In this document: one piece after another, positions 11,466 to 24,627 of the stretch
Layout of the letters: each line of letters opens with the position of its first letter
Numbering within the stretch: position 1 is the first letter of the stretch
Origin: Panorpa germanica
Lineage: Eukaryota > Arthropoda > Insecta > Mecoptera > Panorpidae
Length of the DNA: 64,000 nt
Assembly (NCBI GenBank): GCA_963678705.1
Contig: OY783209.1
Span: 9,796,001-9,860,000 of the forward strand
Direction of reading: 5' to 3'
The notes under the pieces: generated by a model
The model's database searches: none
Told to the model about the DNA's origin: nothing
What the model saw: the letters and a program-made list of their open reading frames with translations, nothing else
Made by a program: the position numbers and the translations under genes

Positions 11466-13806
11466 ATAATTTTCAAAATATGTGGCCCTTTTTTTAATAT
11501 CTCTGTCAGAGTATGAGACATTATTTGTATGTATATAAATCCGCTTTAGCCGCATTAATGGTAATAATAGGGTAAAAGAGAAAAATGGGGGAGATATTAA
11601 ATTATGAAGAAAAGAAAACGTTTGAAATTTTTAAGCTTTCTTTTCATTATTTATTGGCTGTTATAAAGTTGTTCAGTTTTATCTTCAGTTGATGTTCAAC
11701 GCAAGAAAAATGTTTCGATGAAAAACTTATGTTTATAATAACATCATTTCAGCGGTAGTTGTGTTTTCCAACATTTTCACATACTTAAGTTATCGCATTC
11801 AATGTGATGGCTTATTTTCTTATTTTCTTTGACGAGGCTCGTTTTTATGCCTACGTTTATAGCCTGCTAATAACAATAAAGGTACAGACTCACTCTCGGA
11901 GGTTTTACTGTCTTATTTATCTTCTTTTTTGATACTTTTCTTTATGTATATAATATATATTCCTCGTGGGATGTGGGTACTTAGGATTTAGATTTAGTGA
12001 TGGGCGATTTTCGAAATTTATCAATCGCATGTTCATAATTAAAATCGCAATATAAAATATTAACTGTCGTTTTTAACTGTAGGAAATGAGCCTTTTAAAA
12101 GCTGATGTAATTAAGACTTTAAAGCATCACTAATGTTCTTATCCGTTCACAAAGCGACTTTGGTTTAATCTCTATACATGTATAAAAATTCAGCCTGCGT
12201 ATGTTTGTGTTTGCAAAAGATTGACTTCAAATTTTGACACAATGTTCATATGCAAAATTTCAACTTTCTGTCTATTACAAGTTATAGAGCACAAAGTAGT
12301 TAATATTTTCCAGCTTGTCCAAAATTATGGGTTTGCAGGAAATGCATTACACAAAAAGTTTTTAAATGTTTTTTCTATGAAATTGACAAGACCATTTTCG
12401 AGCCACCATACCACAAATTTCATGACCAAACATATAAAAAAAATAAACATACACCTGGAACAACACAAGTTAAAGGAAGTATTGGGAAAACTAATAAATT
12501 CTGCGTTTAATAATTGAGCTCTAATTTCAAAGTTAAATTTTTAATAAATGATAAAAATTGATTTAATTCCAATATCCTCTGAACAACTAATATGTAACCT
12601 GATGTAGCTCGATGCATCGATCTGGGTAATTATCTTAAACATCGATATACTCGTATCTGCGCCCACTATTCCCCTGTTCCCCGTCTATATGAGCTTAAGA
12701 GTACTTAGTTTATTCGCCCAGAGACTTTTTTATATTAAAAATAATAGCGATAAATAATACGTATGTAATACCTTTCTTTTTAATAAATATTTTTACTTTA
12801 CAATTTAATTAAATAAATAAAAAGTAAAATAAAACTTTAAATAAACATAAAGGTAGAAAATTCTTTCAGTTTATTTAGGAATATGAAAAACGTAACGTTG
12901 GTAAAGGAAAATAATATATAACTGAGATCTGGGACTGGAAAAATAAAACGATGGGTTAATACGAAAATCTAATCTGCTTTTATCTTAAATCTAAACGTTT
13001 TTTCAATACCACACAGATTTTACTAGTTTAGCCCTCAGGGAAATTGTTTTTACATCGAAAAACCATATTAGATTATTCTGGAGTTAGTGAAATTATACTC
13101 GTATATTTGTTTGGATTAGTTCTTCTTTGAGGAACTTTTGAGTACGCGGAAAATTTTATTTAAGCAACGATTGTTCAAAGACTTTCTTTATCTTTTTTGC
13201 AAATAAAAAACCTAAGAATAATATACAGTGTATCGAATGTTCAGCGAACGATGTGGTTGCATCAGGCGCTGACTTGGGCTTTGCCGGCGTTTTACTCTAA
13301 GGTGAAGACAAAAGAAACATCGATATATATCAATGTCATTGTCAAAAGTTACACTAATGAAGACGCAGCTTTAAACATATAATAATTCATAAATTGTACA
13401 TAATATTTGAGCTCATTATAGTTTTGCATGCATTTAAAACCATGTAACATTTACAAACGCGCTCTTAACCTATTTTCGTTTAAATTATGTAAATGTGATA
13501 AAATGGCCATGTCCTCAGCAGTCAGCACTGGTTGTTGGTTCCTTTGTTACAAAAAAGGTTTAAACATAATTTTAATACGAGTACATACAAACAATTTATT
13601 TGACATATTTTTTAATTAAAGTCTCATTTGCTCTCACAAAAATGATTGCATATATCATATTCAGATGCTGCTCCATGTGTTTTTAATTAAATTACCAATA
13701 ATTACATAAAATCGCAATATTTGTAAAACATAACAAATAATTAATGGACTAATAAGAGCAGTTATTTGATATTGTATATAAAATTGTTTCAAATTAGTTC
13801 TATATA
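11466..13806. other. Unannotated 2.3 kb stretch
   Basis: The longest frame (12221-12517, 98 codons) does not resemble a protein family I know. A GATGCATCGATC motif occurs near 12610. No gene, RNA or transposon end is supported. Confidence 0.4.
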
Positions 13807-14435
13807 AATGAGCTTGTGTCCCATGTCTTAATTTCTATAAAAGTGTACTATATATTCATAAAGTGGGTTACTAGAACCTCAAATGTTCAATTATTTTTTA
13901 ATAACTCCTTATATGTTAAGAGATATTAACAATTAAAACAGTCAGTTTTTCCCTTTAATTATTAAAGGGATTCAACGTAGTACACATTCCAAATGCATGT
14001 GACATCATAACCGCTATCAACCTTACAGCTCATAAATCTCTGCTATATGTATTTATATATCAAAATATCAAATATTATTTACAGCTATTTCAAGGAGCAA
14101 TAGAATTTCAATATTATGTCTGCTTTAGCCGGGTTAAATAAAATAAAAACTTATTATTCTTTGATTTGACTTGATTATTTGATTACCAACAGCTACAAAA
14201 CATTACCACAGCACTGACCTACTCAACAAATAACTAACGTTAAAATGCATTTCACGTCATACAAATATGGTCGATCATTTCTAGCGCTAAAACTACAATT
14301 CAAACTTTTAATTGCTATATCTCCGTCAATATTTAGATATTTAATAAAATATTCACGCCAATTCACATTTATTAACATCAATTTCAATCAACAATTGAAA
14401 AATCGACCACTAAAAAATAAGGACACAAGCCCATT
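13807..14435 (-). mobile_element. Family A MITE, copy 2
   Basis: A 629 bp copy with ends AATGAGCTTGTGTCCC and AGGACACAAGCCCATT (tip mismatches only). ATAT-like sequence lies on both sides (CTATATA before, ATATTACC after), a possible short target duplication that low complexity makes ambiguous. Confidence 0.85.
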
Positions 14436-14847
14436 ATATTACCGACACAGAGGCCATCAGCATTTATGCTTGCTGTCTCTTAGACTTATTTATAATCATA
14501 AACTTATTAGAACGGCCAAGCTAAGCCAAGCTGATGCTTATGGATATTTGAGTACAGTTTTTCTCGGTACTGAGACAAACATTATTTTATTCATTATTAT
14601 TATTTTTTTGCAACGTGTATAAAAAGCATTTAAAATTGATTTACCAGATTTAAATTTGTGAGTAGCGAATTAGTATGGTTTTTTATGGGTTTTAAACTAT
14701 TTCGTAAGCCATCCGAGGTAATTTAACAATTTCTTGCTTTTATTTCAATAGAATTATGGAAGATGTTAACAATTTTTTTTTTATAATTATTAGGACTACT
14801 TAAATCAGGAAGGATATAGCAGTTCTTGAACACACATGGAGGTGTCC

Positions 14848-15045
14848 GGCTTTAGGATATTAAAAAAAAAGGTAATTTTCAAAATTCATTTCACAAATAG
14901 ATGGGAGAAGTTTAATCTATTTCTAAGCTAATTTGTTCTTTTTGTTTTAGGCTCACATCAGGTTTCCACAGCTGTAACAATGAGTCCCAAGTAAGTGGCA
15001 CTTATTTCTAAGCATGGCCCCGCCCCACTAACTGTCAAATCACTT
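14848..15045 (+). repeat. Diverged duplicate block containing an exon-like segment, copy 1
   Basis: About 200 bp resembles 35945-36118 on the same strand. Shared words are GGCTTTAG, TTTAATCTATTTCT, the exon-like core at 14951-14990 and TTATTTCTAAGCATGG. The match is strongest over the core and its splice-like borders. It may be an exon duplication or an old repeat. Confidence 0.55.
14951..14990 (+). other. Putative 40-nt micro-exon, copy 1
   Basis: The 40 bases lie between a polypyrimidine tract with acceptor (TTTTTGTTTTAG) and a consensus donor GTAAGT. They contain ACAATGAGTCCCAA, so a start codon with M-S-P could lie inside. Frames 2 and 3 are open through the segment; frame 1 has a stop. 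The second copy at 36035-36074 has the same length and borders and matches at 33 of 40 positions. No adjoining exon could be joined, so the gene it would belong to is unknown. Confidence 0.35.
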
Positions 15046-15368
15046 ACTTTACAGATGTTTCAAGAATGTTTAATATGAAAATGATTATTAATCTTAAAAG
15101 AAATTGGAGTCTGTTTCAGAAATGTGTTGGAGGTTCAAGATTTCTTCAATATGGATTTCTTTTTGATGCTGCTGCTTCATCTTTAGAGGAGATGACAGAG
15201 GAAGGAATGAGAGTAAAATAAAGGTAATAATCCTTTGTATCAATTTATAATCGAATTTATTTTCGTTAAATTCCACATCTGAGACCAATTTTAAGAATAT
15301 GAAATATTATATATCTCGTTGTTGTTCTTGTCGACGATGTGTAACTAAGGAATAAAATGTTCGAACGG

Positions 15369-16000
15369 AATGGGCTTGTCTCCTCATTTTTTAGTGGTCG
15401 ATTTTTCAATTGTTGATTGAAATTGATGTTAATAAATGTGTATTGGCGTGTCTATTTTATTAAATATCTTAATGTTGACGGATATATAGCAATTAAAAGT
15501 TTGAATTGTAGTTTTAGCGCTAGAAATGGTCGGCCATATTTGTATGACGTGAAATGCATTTTAACGTCAGTCATTTGTTGAGTAGGTCAGTGCTGTGGCA
15601 ATGTTCTTTAGCTGTTGGTAGTCGAATAATCAAGTCAAATCAAAGAATAATAAGTTTTTATTTTATTTAACCCTGCTAAGGCAGACATAATATTGGAATT
15701 TGAGTGTTCCTTGAAATAGCTGTAAATAATATTTGATATTTTGATATATAAATACATATAGCAGAGATTTATGAGCTGTAAGGTAGGTAACCTTACACAA
15801 GGATTGTGATGTCATATGCATTTGTAATGTGTACAACGTTGAATCCCTTTAATAATTAAAGAGACAAAATGACTTTTTTAATTGTTAATATCACCTAACA
15901 TATAAGGAGTTATTAAAAAATAATTGAACATTTGAGGTTCTAGTAACCCACTTTATCAATATATAGTACACTTTTATATAAATTAAGACACAGGACACTT
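15369..16000 (+). mobile_element. Family A MITE, copy 3
   Basis: The left end is AATGGGCTTGTCTCCTC. The right end is decayed: only AGGACACTT of the inverted repeat remains. The interior is full length and forward. Confidence 0.85.
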
Positions 16001-16621
16001 AGTACGTGGAGCTCTAACCATTGAGCGTATCGGGAAAGTTTCTTATAGGTTCGTTATCCCTGCTGTACATAGTATAGATATTATTATACAGATATACTGA
16101 ATATAATATTTCAAATAATTTTATGTTAAAACTAAAAGCTTTATTAAAAGTTAATCCAACTTCACAAAGTTTACCACAAATTTGATCCGACGTTGCTAAT
16201 GAACCGCAAAATACATATAACCTGAACACACGTAATAAAATAAAATAATCTGAAAGTTTCCGTTTCCTTGTGTATACACGTCCTGTTCAATATGTAAATA
16301 ATGTATTGATTAAAAGTTTGATCAAAGTTTTATTAACTAACCAATGGATAAAGGAACACACCGACAGGACGAGATGTTGTTTGATCCGTCCTTGTGTCCA
16401 AAATCGAGATTCTATTGTTGAAACCGTTTGAATAAAACCATATGCAAAGTCAGGTTCGTGTGCGTTGTGGCTATAACTTGTTTATAATTATTAAAAAGGC
16501 TCAATGAGTAGGAGGGTCATGGTGGTGTGCGTAAAAAGTTCTGATGCGATGTGCGTAGACCGGTTTTCTATTATGTTACACAAAAACATAAACGTTTTGA
16601 TATGAAATCCATGGATTCCAT
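16001..16621. other. Unannotated spacer between two family A copies
   Basis: The short frame at 16014-16229 on the minus strand has no recognisable features. No gene is supported. Confidence 0.45.
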
Positions 16622-17260
16622 AATGGGCTTGTGTCCTATGTCTTAATTTCTATAAAAGTGTACTATATATTAATAAAGTGGGTTACTAGAACCTGAAATG
16701 TCCAATTATTTTTTAATAACTCTTTATATGTTAGGAGATATTAACAATTAAAAAAGTCATTTTGTCTCTTTAATTATTAAAGGGATTCAACGTTGTACAC
16801 ATTCCAAGTGCATGTGACATCACAATCCTTATGTAAGGTTACCAACCTTACAGATCATAAATCTCTACTATATGTATTTATATATTAAAATGTCAAATAT
16901 TATTTACAGCTATTTCAAGGAACAATAAAATTCCAATATTATGTCTGCCGTAACAGGGTTAAATAAAATAAAAACTTATTATTCTTTGACTTGACTTAAT
17001 TATTTGACTACCAACAGCTACAAAACATTACCACAGAACTGACCTACTCAACAAACAACTGACGTTAAATTGCATTTCACGTCATAAAAATATGGCCGAT
17101 TATTTCTTGCGCTAAAACTACAATTCAAACTTTTAATTGCTATATCTCCTTCAATATTTAGATATTTAATAAAATAGACACGTCAATACACATTTATTAA
17201 CATCAATTTCAATCAACAATTGAAAAATCGACCTCTAAAAAATGAGGACACAAGCCCATT
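16622..17260 (-). mobile_element. Family A MITE, copy 4
   Basis: A 639 bp copy with near-intact ends AATGGGCTTGTGTCCT and AGGACACAAGCCCATT. This is one of the best copies for deriving a consensus. No clear target duplication is seen. Confidence 0.9.
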
Positions 17261-17411
17261 TTCTTAGTTTTGTACAAGTTTTCACAGAAGTTCTCTTAAT
17301 AGGAACTGTGCGTTATAATTTTGACGCCAATTGATGATGAAAATGTGTACTTTTTTTAGAATTGAGACGACTCTAACAACATGGTCATATTCGTCTGAAG
17401 TTTTATTTTAA

Positions 17412-18008
17412 TTAAATTTGGTTTATTATATTTATATCATTAAGGAATTCCAGCGCTTTTTGAATTTTTTTTGTATTGTTTGAAAGTATGTCCTTCAATT
17501 CACCACAGATGCTGTGCTTTGTTCTTTGCGTTTGATATTGTGGGCAGGTTACTAGTAGATGATGGACTGTTATTTGTGTCTGACAGTTGCTGCTCTGCGG
17601 AGCTATTGTTTTACTGATTAAATGTTGATGCTTCAATGTCGTATGTCCTGTTCTTAGCCTGAAGATGGTTTTTTCGAATTGTCTATTGCTGTGATAAGAA
17701 GTTTCCCACTTTTTTGTATTTTCCTTAATCAATCTCAATTTGTTGCTACTTATTTGTGTCCAGCACTGGTTTTGAATTTGCCTCATACCCTTTTTATACC
17801 ATTTTATTAAATCTAAGTGTAATATGTCAGAGACTGGAGTTCCTTCTATAGCAGCCAACTTGGCAGCTTCATCTGCTGACTCGTTCCCCGATATAAAACA
17901 ATGGCCAGGTATCCACATCAGTCTAATGTTGTTTTCCTTTAAAATGCATAAATTAAATTGTATATTTGTAACGATAGTGTTGCTTTTTGCCTTTCTATTA
18001 TTCTTAAG
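17412..18008 (-). pseudogene. LINE ORF2 C-terminus: RNase H and zinc-knuckle tail
   Basis: Read leftwards from 18008, just after a TAA, the frame is open to its own stop at 17412. The RNase H core is seen as LMWIPGHCFISGNESADEAA, including the conserved GNESAD whose Asp is a catalytic residue of LINE-type RNase H. Further on comes the post-RNase H motif IFRLRTGHTTLKHQHL, then C-x7-H-x4-C (NCQTQITVHHLLVTC); the usual first Cys of this knuckle is not present. This order, RNase H then RLRTGH then CCHC-like tail, is typical of I/Nimb- and Jockey-group LINEs. Everything upstream (endonuclease, reverse transcriptase) is missing, as in 5'-truncated insertions. The remaining frame has no internal stop, so the insertion may be fairly young. 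Confidence 0.9.
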
Positions 18009-18814
18009 TATTTATTATTGAATAAATTTAAATTATTTTCGTAATGCAATTTTTGAAAAAAGTTTGTTGCATACGTGATTGTACAAATGCATCACTTCAG
18101 AAACATCGATTCGATTCGTTCGTGAAATTTAAGATTAAGCACTTCGACAAGAGTGCTGCCTCTATGTTTCAAGCACGGTACCTACCCTACCACGTTGTAC
18201 TTCCCTAGAAGCCAATTTTCTGAAATTCCTAAAACATGGTCAAACTTAAACAACACGAAAATAAAAATGAGATTTTGTTGATTTTGTTTAGAAAGTCACT
18301 TAAACCACTATTGCCAACGTATAGAATGACAGAATATATTTAGAAAGACACATGGTCCTTCAGAGAATAAACAATTGAACAAGTAAGAAGAAGAGAAGGC
18401 GAGATCGTGACAAGGTCGGTAACTGGATCGTCTATTTGTAAATGTCCTCATACAATTGTTTGGCATTTGTTAAAGTCATATGAGACAAAAACTTGGTAAC
18501 TTGAAATAATCGTACTACGATACTAGTTCTAGTACCAACCACTTTAAATAGTAGTTCATTTTGCTGTAAACTTTGAAACTTCTCAACTTTAAGCTGGGCC
18601 GATTAATATGAACGTTGAAGAGTTAAGTTTAGTGTTGTAAATTGTTAGAGGGAGAAGGAGAGAGGGGTACTATAGTTTATGGGAGGCAACACCAACACCT
18701 GGGACCAGCAAACAATATTTCTAAATTTATTTTAATTTCGTTCAAAACTTTTCACAAGCGACCACAGGTCCGTACTGCATGCATCAAACGCATTGGCTTT
18801 ATTAAAAGGGGGTA
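18009..18814. other. Unannotated sequence
   Basis: This is the 5' flank of the truncated LINE. No coding region or repeat was recognised. Confidence 0.45.
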
Positions 18815-19793
18815 AGGTCAAAATGATAAAAGAGAAGCATATTTTCGATAATATTTTTTGACGACACAGTTAATATATAATTATTTCTATAATTATTACA
18901 TGATAAAATGACATTTGAAGAATACTTTGTGAAATTTTCATAAATAAATATCAAGAAATGAGGCATTGACAGCGAATCTCCGCAAACGTCACAAAAAAAA
19001 GTAACATTGGGGTGCAACTCATAACTCATCACTGGATTTTCTGAAATCGAAAAACCAAAATGATTTCATTAGTTGATAAGTTTCTGCAGGTAACGCTGTC
19101 GAGTTTCTCTTTTTTTTATTGATTTTTTAAATTTTTGCAGCACTTAAAAGTTAAAATACCGATTTTTCATGAAAAAAATCAGAAACTTTGTTATTTTAAA
19201 ATTAAAAAATAAAAAGAAATTCGACAGCGTTATCTCGGCATTTATGTAAAGAAAGAGTGAGCAAAAAGAATCGGTTCAGTAGATGTTGAGCTAGAGAGGG
19301 CAACGACAGTGTGAGAAACCTCATTTAAAAGTTTCTAAGTAACACGAAAGCAGACCAGAGAGGTGAAGACTTCAAACTCTATATCTCCGACAGTTTTATT
19401 CCAATCGACTTCAAATTTTTACACAATAAACTTAATATGTTGTACATTATTATAAATAAATTTAAAGAAAATGAAAAAAAAAGTTGAAACCTGACCCCCC
19501 CCCATTAATAAACTTGGATGAAAAAGGAAGCTGATGAACCTTAAATACACCTTTATGACAATGGGTCGCTAATATGTATTCTGAATTATATACTAGAGAT
19601 ACTATATAGAAATTTTATTCCTTGAACAATCTCAGGTGCACTACTGACGTCGTAAGTCATGACTTACTAACAAGTCATGTATATATTAACAAACAAATTA
19701 ATATCCCACTAGTCACTACATCCATGACGCATGACGTCACAGAAAAAGATCTTTAAAAAAAAAGCATTTAAGTATAAATCTCAATACACAATC
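18815..19793 (-). repeat. Family C repeat, copy 2 (left arm of large inverted pair)
   Basis: This copy runs in reverse relative to copies 1 and 3 and is about 980 bp. It includes the outer part missing from copy 1 (words such as GTCATGACTTACTAACAAGT, and GACGTCAC near 19735). It is the inverted partner of 23678-24627, with about 3.9 kb between them. A 76-codon frame at 18802-19032 parallels that in copy 1. Confidence 0.75.
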
Positions 19794-20900
19794 TGCTCCA
19801 AGTAACAAATTTCAATCATATTTTGGTTACAAGATTCCTCAAGAGTGTACCACGCAACCCCACTCTCCCTCCCCATCCTTTTCACCCCCTCCTCTCAGTT
19901 GAAGCTGTATTAAATCCTCTGTGGCGAGTTGGTGACCCATTCCCAACGGAATCGTGCATCATAATACAACTCAGTATTTTAGGGTGGTAATAAACTTTCT
20001 GTATAGGGTGGTATGTCAGACTAGGGGTGTTATAGTAGCTTTAACGTACCCCTCACCCTCCCACTGTACCATCCACAGCAATGTAGCTACAGCGGATCAT
20101 GTTACAAAGTCAACTGACTCTTGTTGACAATATTTGCAGCTATCTTAAGTATAATGAGGTTCAAACTTAAAGCAATTAAGAAAGTAATGAAGTACTGGGT
20201 CGAAAATGTTTTCCTTTTTTTGACGTTACTAATTAGTGGACGGGTTTTTTTTATGTTAATTATTCACTTATTTTATATCCGCTTTACTAATTTATTATTA
20301 ATGTAATTTTTAAATATTTTAATTTTTAATTTTATAATGGTACCTAATTACTTTTTGATAATGTTATTGATTTGTTCGTAAGTGACTTTTAATAAACAGA
20401 AAAATGTGTGCACCTGCTAAACGCAGTTACACATTATTACAAGATTATTTCATATAATAAAATTTATCTGTGACATGAGAAAAGTTATCTTTCGATATAG
20501 GTGGAAACGTAAAAATCCAATGGACTTATCAACAGCATAGAAGTATTTGCTCAATTACATCATACGATTATTAATATAGTAAGGCAAGCCAAAGAGTACG
20601 TTATCGGTGGATAGCAAGCTCACACGTCATTTTAATTTTCATGTATACCTACCTCACCAAAATGTGACGAATATCTCTTGGGACAGATTGTAAATTATAT
20701 AACACATAACTTAATAAGTTCATAGGATGACATATAGATGACATTAGCATTAACAAAGCTATTAACTAGCAAAATTTCATGACAATCCGATCATTAATGT
20801 ACGAATTATAGTGTTTTTAGTGACGCAACTTTTGTAATTTACAAACCAATGGAAAAATCTGAATTTCGTGTATACATTTCGCGTTTACATTTGGCAGATA
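19794..20900. other. Unannotated sequence inside the family C inverted pair
   Basis: The stretch is unique within the window. A C/T-rich patch lies at about 19855-19920. No gene is supported. Confidence 0.45.
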
Positions 20901-21506
20901 TTGTGTCATATGTCTTAATTTCTATAAAAGTGTACAAAGTGGGTTACTAGAACCTCAAATGTTCAATTATTTTTTAATAACTCCTTATATGTTAAGAGAT
21001 ATTAACAATTAAAAAAGTCATTTTGTCTGTTTAATTATTAAAGGGATTCAACGTTGTACACATTCCAAATGCATGTGACATCACAATCCTTGTGTAAGGT
21101 TACCAACCTTACAGCGCATAAATCTCTGCTATATGTATTTATATATCAAAATATCAAATATTATTTACAGCTATTTCGAGAACAATAAAATTCCAATATT
21201 ATGTCTGCCGTAACAGGGTTAAATAAATAAAAATTTATTATTCTTTGATTTGACTTGATTATTTGACTACCAACAGCTACAAAACATTACCACAGACCTG
21301 ACCTACTCAACAAATAACTGACGTTAAAATGCATTTCACGTCATACAAATATGTCCGACCATTTCTAGATTAAAAATTTTAATTGCTATATCTCCGTCAA
21401 CATTTAGATATTTAATAAAATAGACACGACAATACACATTTATCAACATCAATTTCAATCAACAATTGAAAAATCGAGCACTAAAAAATGAGGACACAAG
21501 CCCATT
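20901..21506 (-). mobile_element. Family A MITE, copy 5
   Basis: The left end is eroded (TTGTGTCATATGTC replaces the first bases of the inverted repeat). The right end AGGACACAAGCCCATT is intact. It has small internal deletions. It sits inside the segment bounded by the two inverted family C copies. Confidence 0.85.
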
Positions 21507-21930
21507 ACTAATCTCAGAGTTTGTATTTTAGATTGAAAACGAAAAATACTTTCTTCATGTTTTTCTATTGATTTAAAATAACACATCTTATTGAAATACC
21601 CTTTACATATTTTTGAATTTATTAACTATACAAATTCTTTACTATTATTTAAAGCTATGAACAATGTTTACTAATAGTTACTTTGGAAGAGTTTGTTCTA
21701 AATTCAACGTAACTAAATATGGCACTGTTAGTTAGTTAGTTAGATTTCTCAAACACAAAGTTTTCTTGGATAACTTTAAGTTTGTAGAAGTAAGTAAGTA
21801 GGTAAACTAAGGAACAAGTTTGTTATCATATCGCGTACTGGAAGTTAGTTACCTTGTTCAACTCAAGGAAGTACGCCGATAGCCAATTGTTCGAAGATAT
21901 TTTCCAAGACACATGGAATAAGGTAACTAA

Positions 21931-22975
21931 GGCCTGTCGCACACTTCAAGCGACCGGACCGGACGTATACGCGCTACTACGCTTTACCTATCCGAACCCT
22001 GTAATTGTAAGGCCTGTCTCAGTATGGCACCGTATTTAAGCGAATTTATGCCGGACGTATTCGGGCTACTACGCTTTACCTATCCGAACCATGTAAATGT
22101 AATGAGATCGCTCTGGAGCTCTCAGACTGCACGCTACAAAGCCGTCCGAATACGGGCGGCACTACCTCGCACATTAGAAACGTATAAAGGCGAATTTTAT
22201 CCAAGCGTTACCACTACTACAACGATATCCTATCCGAACCTTTGTAAATGCAAACAGCCGCGTCAGACTGGAGGGGATACCTAACATCGCTTGTTCTTTC
22301 GCTGCAATACGCTTCAAATGAAATCTATCGGCGACATGGGTATGTTCTGCATGCAGTTTATGTTTGTATTTCAGTGAATCATGGACACGAATACCGATAC
22401 CAATACGATAGAACTAAATTTAAATTCACGCCCACCAGAACTCAGATATACAATAAATGCTAAAGTCCCTTTAATACCAGTAGTGTATCGATAAAAATTA
22501 AAGTTAAAGTTTGCTCTCATGATAAATTATATAAATGCTAAAGAACTCCAATACACCCCCTAATACACGACTACAGACATCTGTGACACACATAGGCGGT
22601 TTGCTTTGTAGCTCATCCAATCCGCCGATTTACGTCCGAATACGCTGTCGCTTAAATACCTCGTACACTGCAAGCGACAAGTCTCATACTGCCGCATTTC
22701 AGCGAATTTTAACCAAACGAATACATGGAAACAGAAGTCTCTTTCATAACAGTGGTGTATCGATAAAAATTAAAGTAACAGTTTGCTCTTATGATAAATT
22801 ATGTTAGTGCAAAACAACTCCAATACACCCTACTATCGCATCGGTACGTGGTATGTATGTATTGTGACACAACACATGCAAAGAACACTGCAGTCGACTT
22901 CTATCCGCTCTACCAAGCCGCCGATTATGTTCGAATTTGCCATCGCTTAAACACGCTTGCAGTGTGCGAAACGCC
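21931..22975. mobile_element. Harbinger-type non-autonomous element with internal tandem units
   Basis: The 1,045 bp element is bounded by inverted repeats: left GGCCTGTCGCACACTTCAAG, right complement GGCGTTTCGCACACTGCAAG (18 of 20 match). It is flanked by TAA at 21928-21930 and 22976-22978, the 3 bp TWA target duplication known for PIF/Harbinger elements. The interior contains three tandem degenerate units ending near 22008, 22100 and 22245, each closing with TATCCGAACC then TGTAA. A further ~90 bp pair at 22470-22562 and 22742-22832 shares GTGTATCGATAAAAATTAAA. Open frames run through it but show no transposase motif. Confidence 0.8.
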
Positions 22976-23677
22976 TAAGATATCGTTCATAACCCCACTG
23001 AATATTGCAGCATCAATATAGCAACATCGAATCGATTAATAAACATCGATATTTTTTATCATCACTAGTGTAAGTTGACACTCTCTTTTTTTAAAGAACC
23101 TTTGCTTAAAAATTAATCAAATTTAGACGCCTGTTATGCAATACCTTTGGTGTCGTCACTCATTTAAATCTTTGAATTTCGACTTTGTTTCAAGTTTCCA
23201 AAGTTTTAATGCAATTCAAAAACTCATATAAGTTAGGTTAGTAATTTAAGATGAAATAATGTCTCTGGTAAAGAGGCCGTTTGTCGTGTCGCCATTGCCA
23301 CGTGGTGTTAAACGGTTTTAGGCTCCGGGTTAAACAACTGGAGCATTCAAAAGTTTGAGCTAGGGGTTTTATGCTTAACTTATTATTATTCTTCTTCTTG
23401 TTTATTTCTTATTTGATAGCTTTAAGGCTCATCGCCTCTGAATTAAAATTGTCATGAAAGAAAAAGTAAATTAAAAAACAACATTTGAAAATATTTTACA
23501 TAAAAATGCTATTATACACAAGAAAATGAAAAAGAATATCTTGAAATATGAATAAGAAATATTTTTAAAAGAAACGTAAAAAGAAAAATTAAGTAGCACT
23601 ACAATATTCTCGTACAGTTCTGGAAACCTGTCAAAGTCTCTTGCTTAAGTTAGTTATAAGAGAATGGAAAAAATACG
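22976..23677. other. Unannotated sequence
   Basis: There is a less AT-rich patch at 23270-23350 around CACGTGG. No coding region or RNA gene is recognised. Confidence 0.45.
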
Positions 23678-24627
23678 ATTGTGTATTGAGATTTATACTT
23701 AAATGCTTTTTTTTAAAAGATCTTTTTCTGTGACGTCATGCGTCATGGATGTAGTGACTAGTGGGATATTAATTTGTTTGTTAATATATACATGACTTGT
23801 TAGTAAGTCATGACTTACGACGTCAGAGAAAAGATTACTAAATAAGGCCATAACATTGTCAGTAGTGCAACTAAGATTGTTCAAGGAATAAAATTTCTAT
23901 ATAGTATCTCTAGTATATAATTCAGAATACATATTAGCGACCCATTGTCATAAAGGTGTATTTAAGGTTCATCAGCTTCCTTTTTCATCCACGTTTATTA
24001 AGGGGGGTTCAGGTTTCAACTTTTTTTTAAATTTATTTATATTAATGTACAACATATTAAGTGTATTGTGTAAAAATTTGAAGTCGATTGGAGTAAAACT
24101 GTCGGAGATATAGAGTTTTAAGTCTTCACCTCTCTGCTCAGCTTTCGTGTTGCTTTGAAACTTTTCAATGCGGTTTCTCACACTTAGCTTTTTCAGAGTC
24201 GGTGCCATCTCTAGATCAAAATCTACAGGACCGATTCTTTTGAAATTTTGCACACTCTTTCTTTACAAAAATGCCGAGGTAACGCTGTCGAATTTTTTTT
24301 TTAATTTTAAATTTTAACGTATTTTAAAATAACAAAGTTTCTGATTTTTTTCATAAAAAATTGAAAAATCAATAAAAAAAGAATGCAGTGTTACATGCAG
24401 AAACTTATCAACTAATGAAATCATTTTTGTTTTTCGATTTCTGAAAATCCAGTTATGAGTTATGAGTGGCACCGCAATGTTACTTTTTTGTGACAATGCC
24501 TCATTTCTTGATATTTATTTAGGAAAATTTCCCAGAATACTTTAAATGTCATTTTATCATGTAATAATTATAGAAATAACTACATATTAACTGTGTCGTC
24601 AAAAAACATTATCGATAATATGCCCCT
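23678..24627 (+). repeat. Family C repeat, copy 3 (right arm of large inverted pair)
   Basis: The start GATTGTGTATTGAG pairs with the end of copy 2 at 19793, and the match continues for about 950 bp. A deletion of about 30 bp near 24490 removes the middle of the short frame seen in copies 1 and 2. Confidence 0.75.

Noticed and set aside
14245..14622. A 125-codon frame at the right end of a family A MITE
   Set aside because: It starts inside the MITE, crosses the boundary, and is not kept in other MITE copies.
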